In this document: positions 4,996 through 5,006 of the stretch, piece by piece
Numbering within the stretch: the stretch's first letter is position 1
How the letters are laid out: every line of letters begins with the position of its first letter
Assembly (NCBI GenBank): GCA_002391425.1
Contig: DGEZ01000032.1
Coordinates: 482 to 5,487, forward strand
Length of the DNA stretch: 5,006 nt
Direction: 5' to 3'
Source of the DNA: Micrococcales bacterium UBA3913
Lineage (GTDB): Bacteria > Actinomycetota > Actinomycetes > Actinomycetales > Microbacteriaceae
The notes under the pieces: model-generated
The model's input: the letters and a program-made list of their open reading frames with translations, nothing else
Told to the model about the DNA's origin: nothing
Database searches by the model: none
Position numbers and translations under genes: made by a program

Positions 4996-5006
4996 CTGTC
5001 TCTTAT
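4996..5006. other. Tn5 mosaic-end adapter remnant (right end)
   Basis: The last 11 bases, CTGTCTCTTAT, are the reverse complement of the inner end of the Tn5 mosaic end, mirroring bases 1-13. Inverted mosaic ends facing outward at both termini are what an untrimmed tagmented fragment looks like. This is not genomic sequence. Confidence 0.93.

Noticed and set aside
1..5006. The window as a Tn5-type composite transposon, because of inverted mosaic ends.
   Set aside because: The ends match library adapter remnants. The interior is conserved housekeeping DNA with no transposase or cargo, and both edge genes are cut exactly at the adapter.

Overview
This is an ordinary housekeeping stretch of a GC-rich actinobacterial chromosome. 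I found no undescribed defence, mobile or biosynthetic system in it. The actinobacterial assignment rests on four things: gene content (aspartokinase, RecR, a long DnaX with an actinobacterial-type C-terminus, HrpA), frequent GTG starts, strong G/C third-position bias, and an SRP RNA gene beside a tRNA-Ser upstream of dnaX. A member of the Actinomycetales or Micrococcales is plausible, but genus cannot be fixed from this sequence. Both ends of the window carry Tn5 mosaic-end (Nextera-type) adapter sequence, so the real genomic insert is about 14-4995 and the two end genes are cut by the library, not by biology.

Layout, reading the minus strand from high to low coordinates: the last 46 codons of ATP-dependent RNA helicase hrpA (4853-4995); a 2,3-bisphosphoglycerate-dependent phosphoglycerate mutase (4070-4825); on the plus strand and convergent to it, tRNA-Ser(GGA) (3959-4046); a divergent spacer; the small bacterial SRP RNA on the minus strand (about 3676-3772); dnaX (1672-3576); recR (1073-1669), only 2 nt after the dnaX stop; an unrecognised two-helix membrane protein with an acidic tail (419-949); a strong 13-bp hairpin probably ending that unit (373-413); a short leader; and the N-terminal 92 codons of aspartate kinase (14-289).

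Functions: dnaX and recR form a replication/repair pair that is probably co-transcribed and translationally coupled, without the ybaB gene that often lies between them. The SRP RNA and tRNA-Ser serve protein targeting and translation. The mutase belongs to glycolysis. Aspartokinase opens the lysine/threonine/methionine and diaminopimelate pathway, and its partner asd would be expected just beyond the left end. The points most worth checking are the adapter ends, the missing ybaB, the membrane protein, the hairpins in front of the aspartokinase gene, and the substituted substrate-pocket residues in the mutase.
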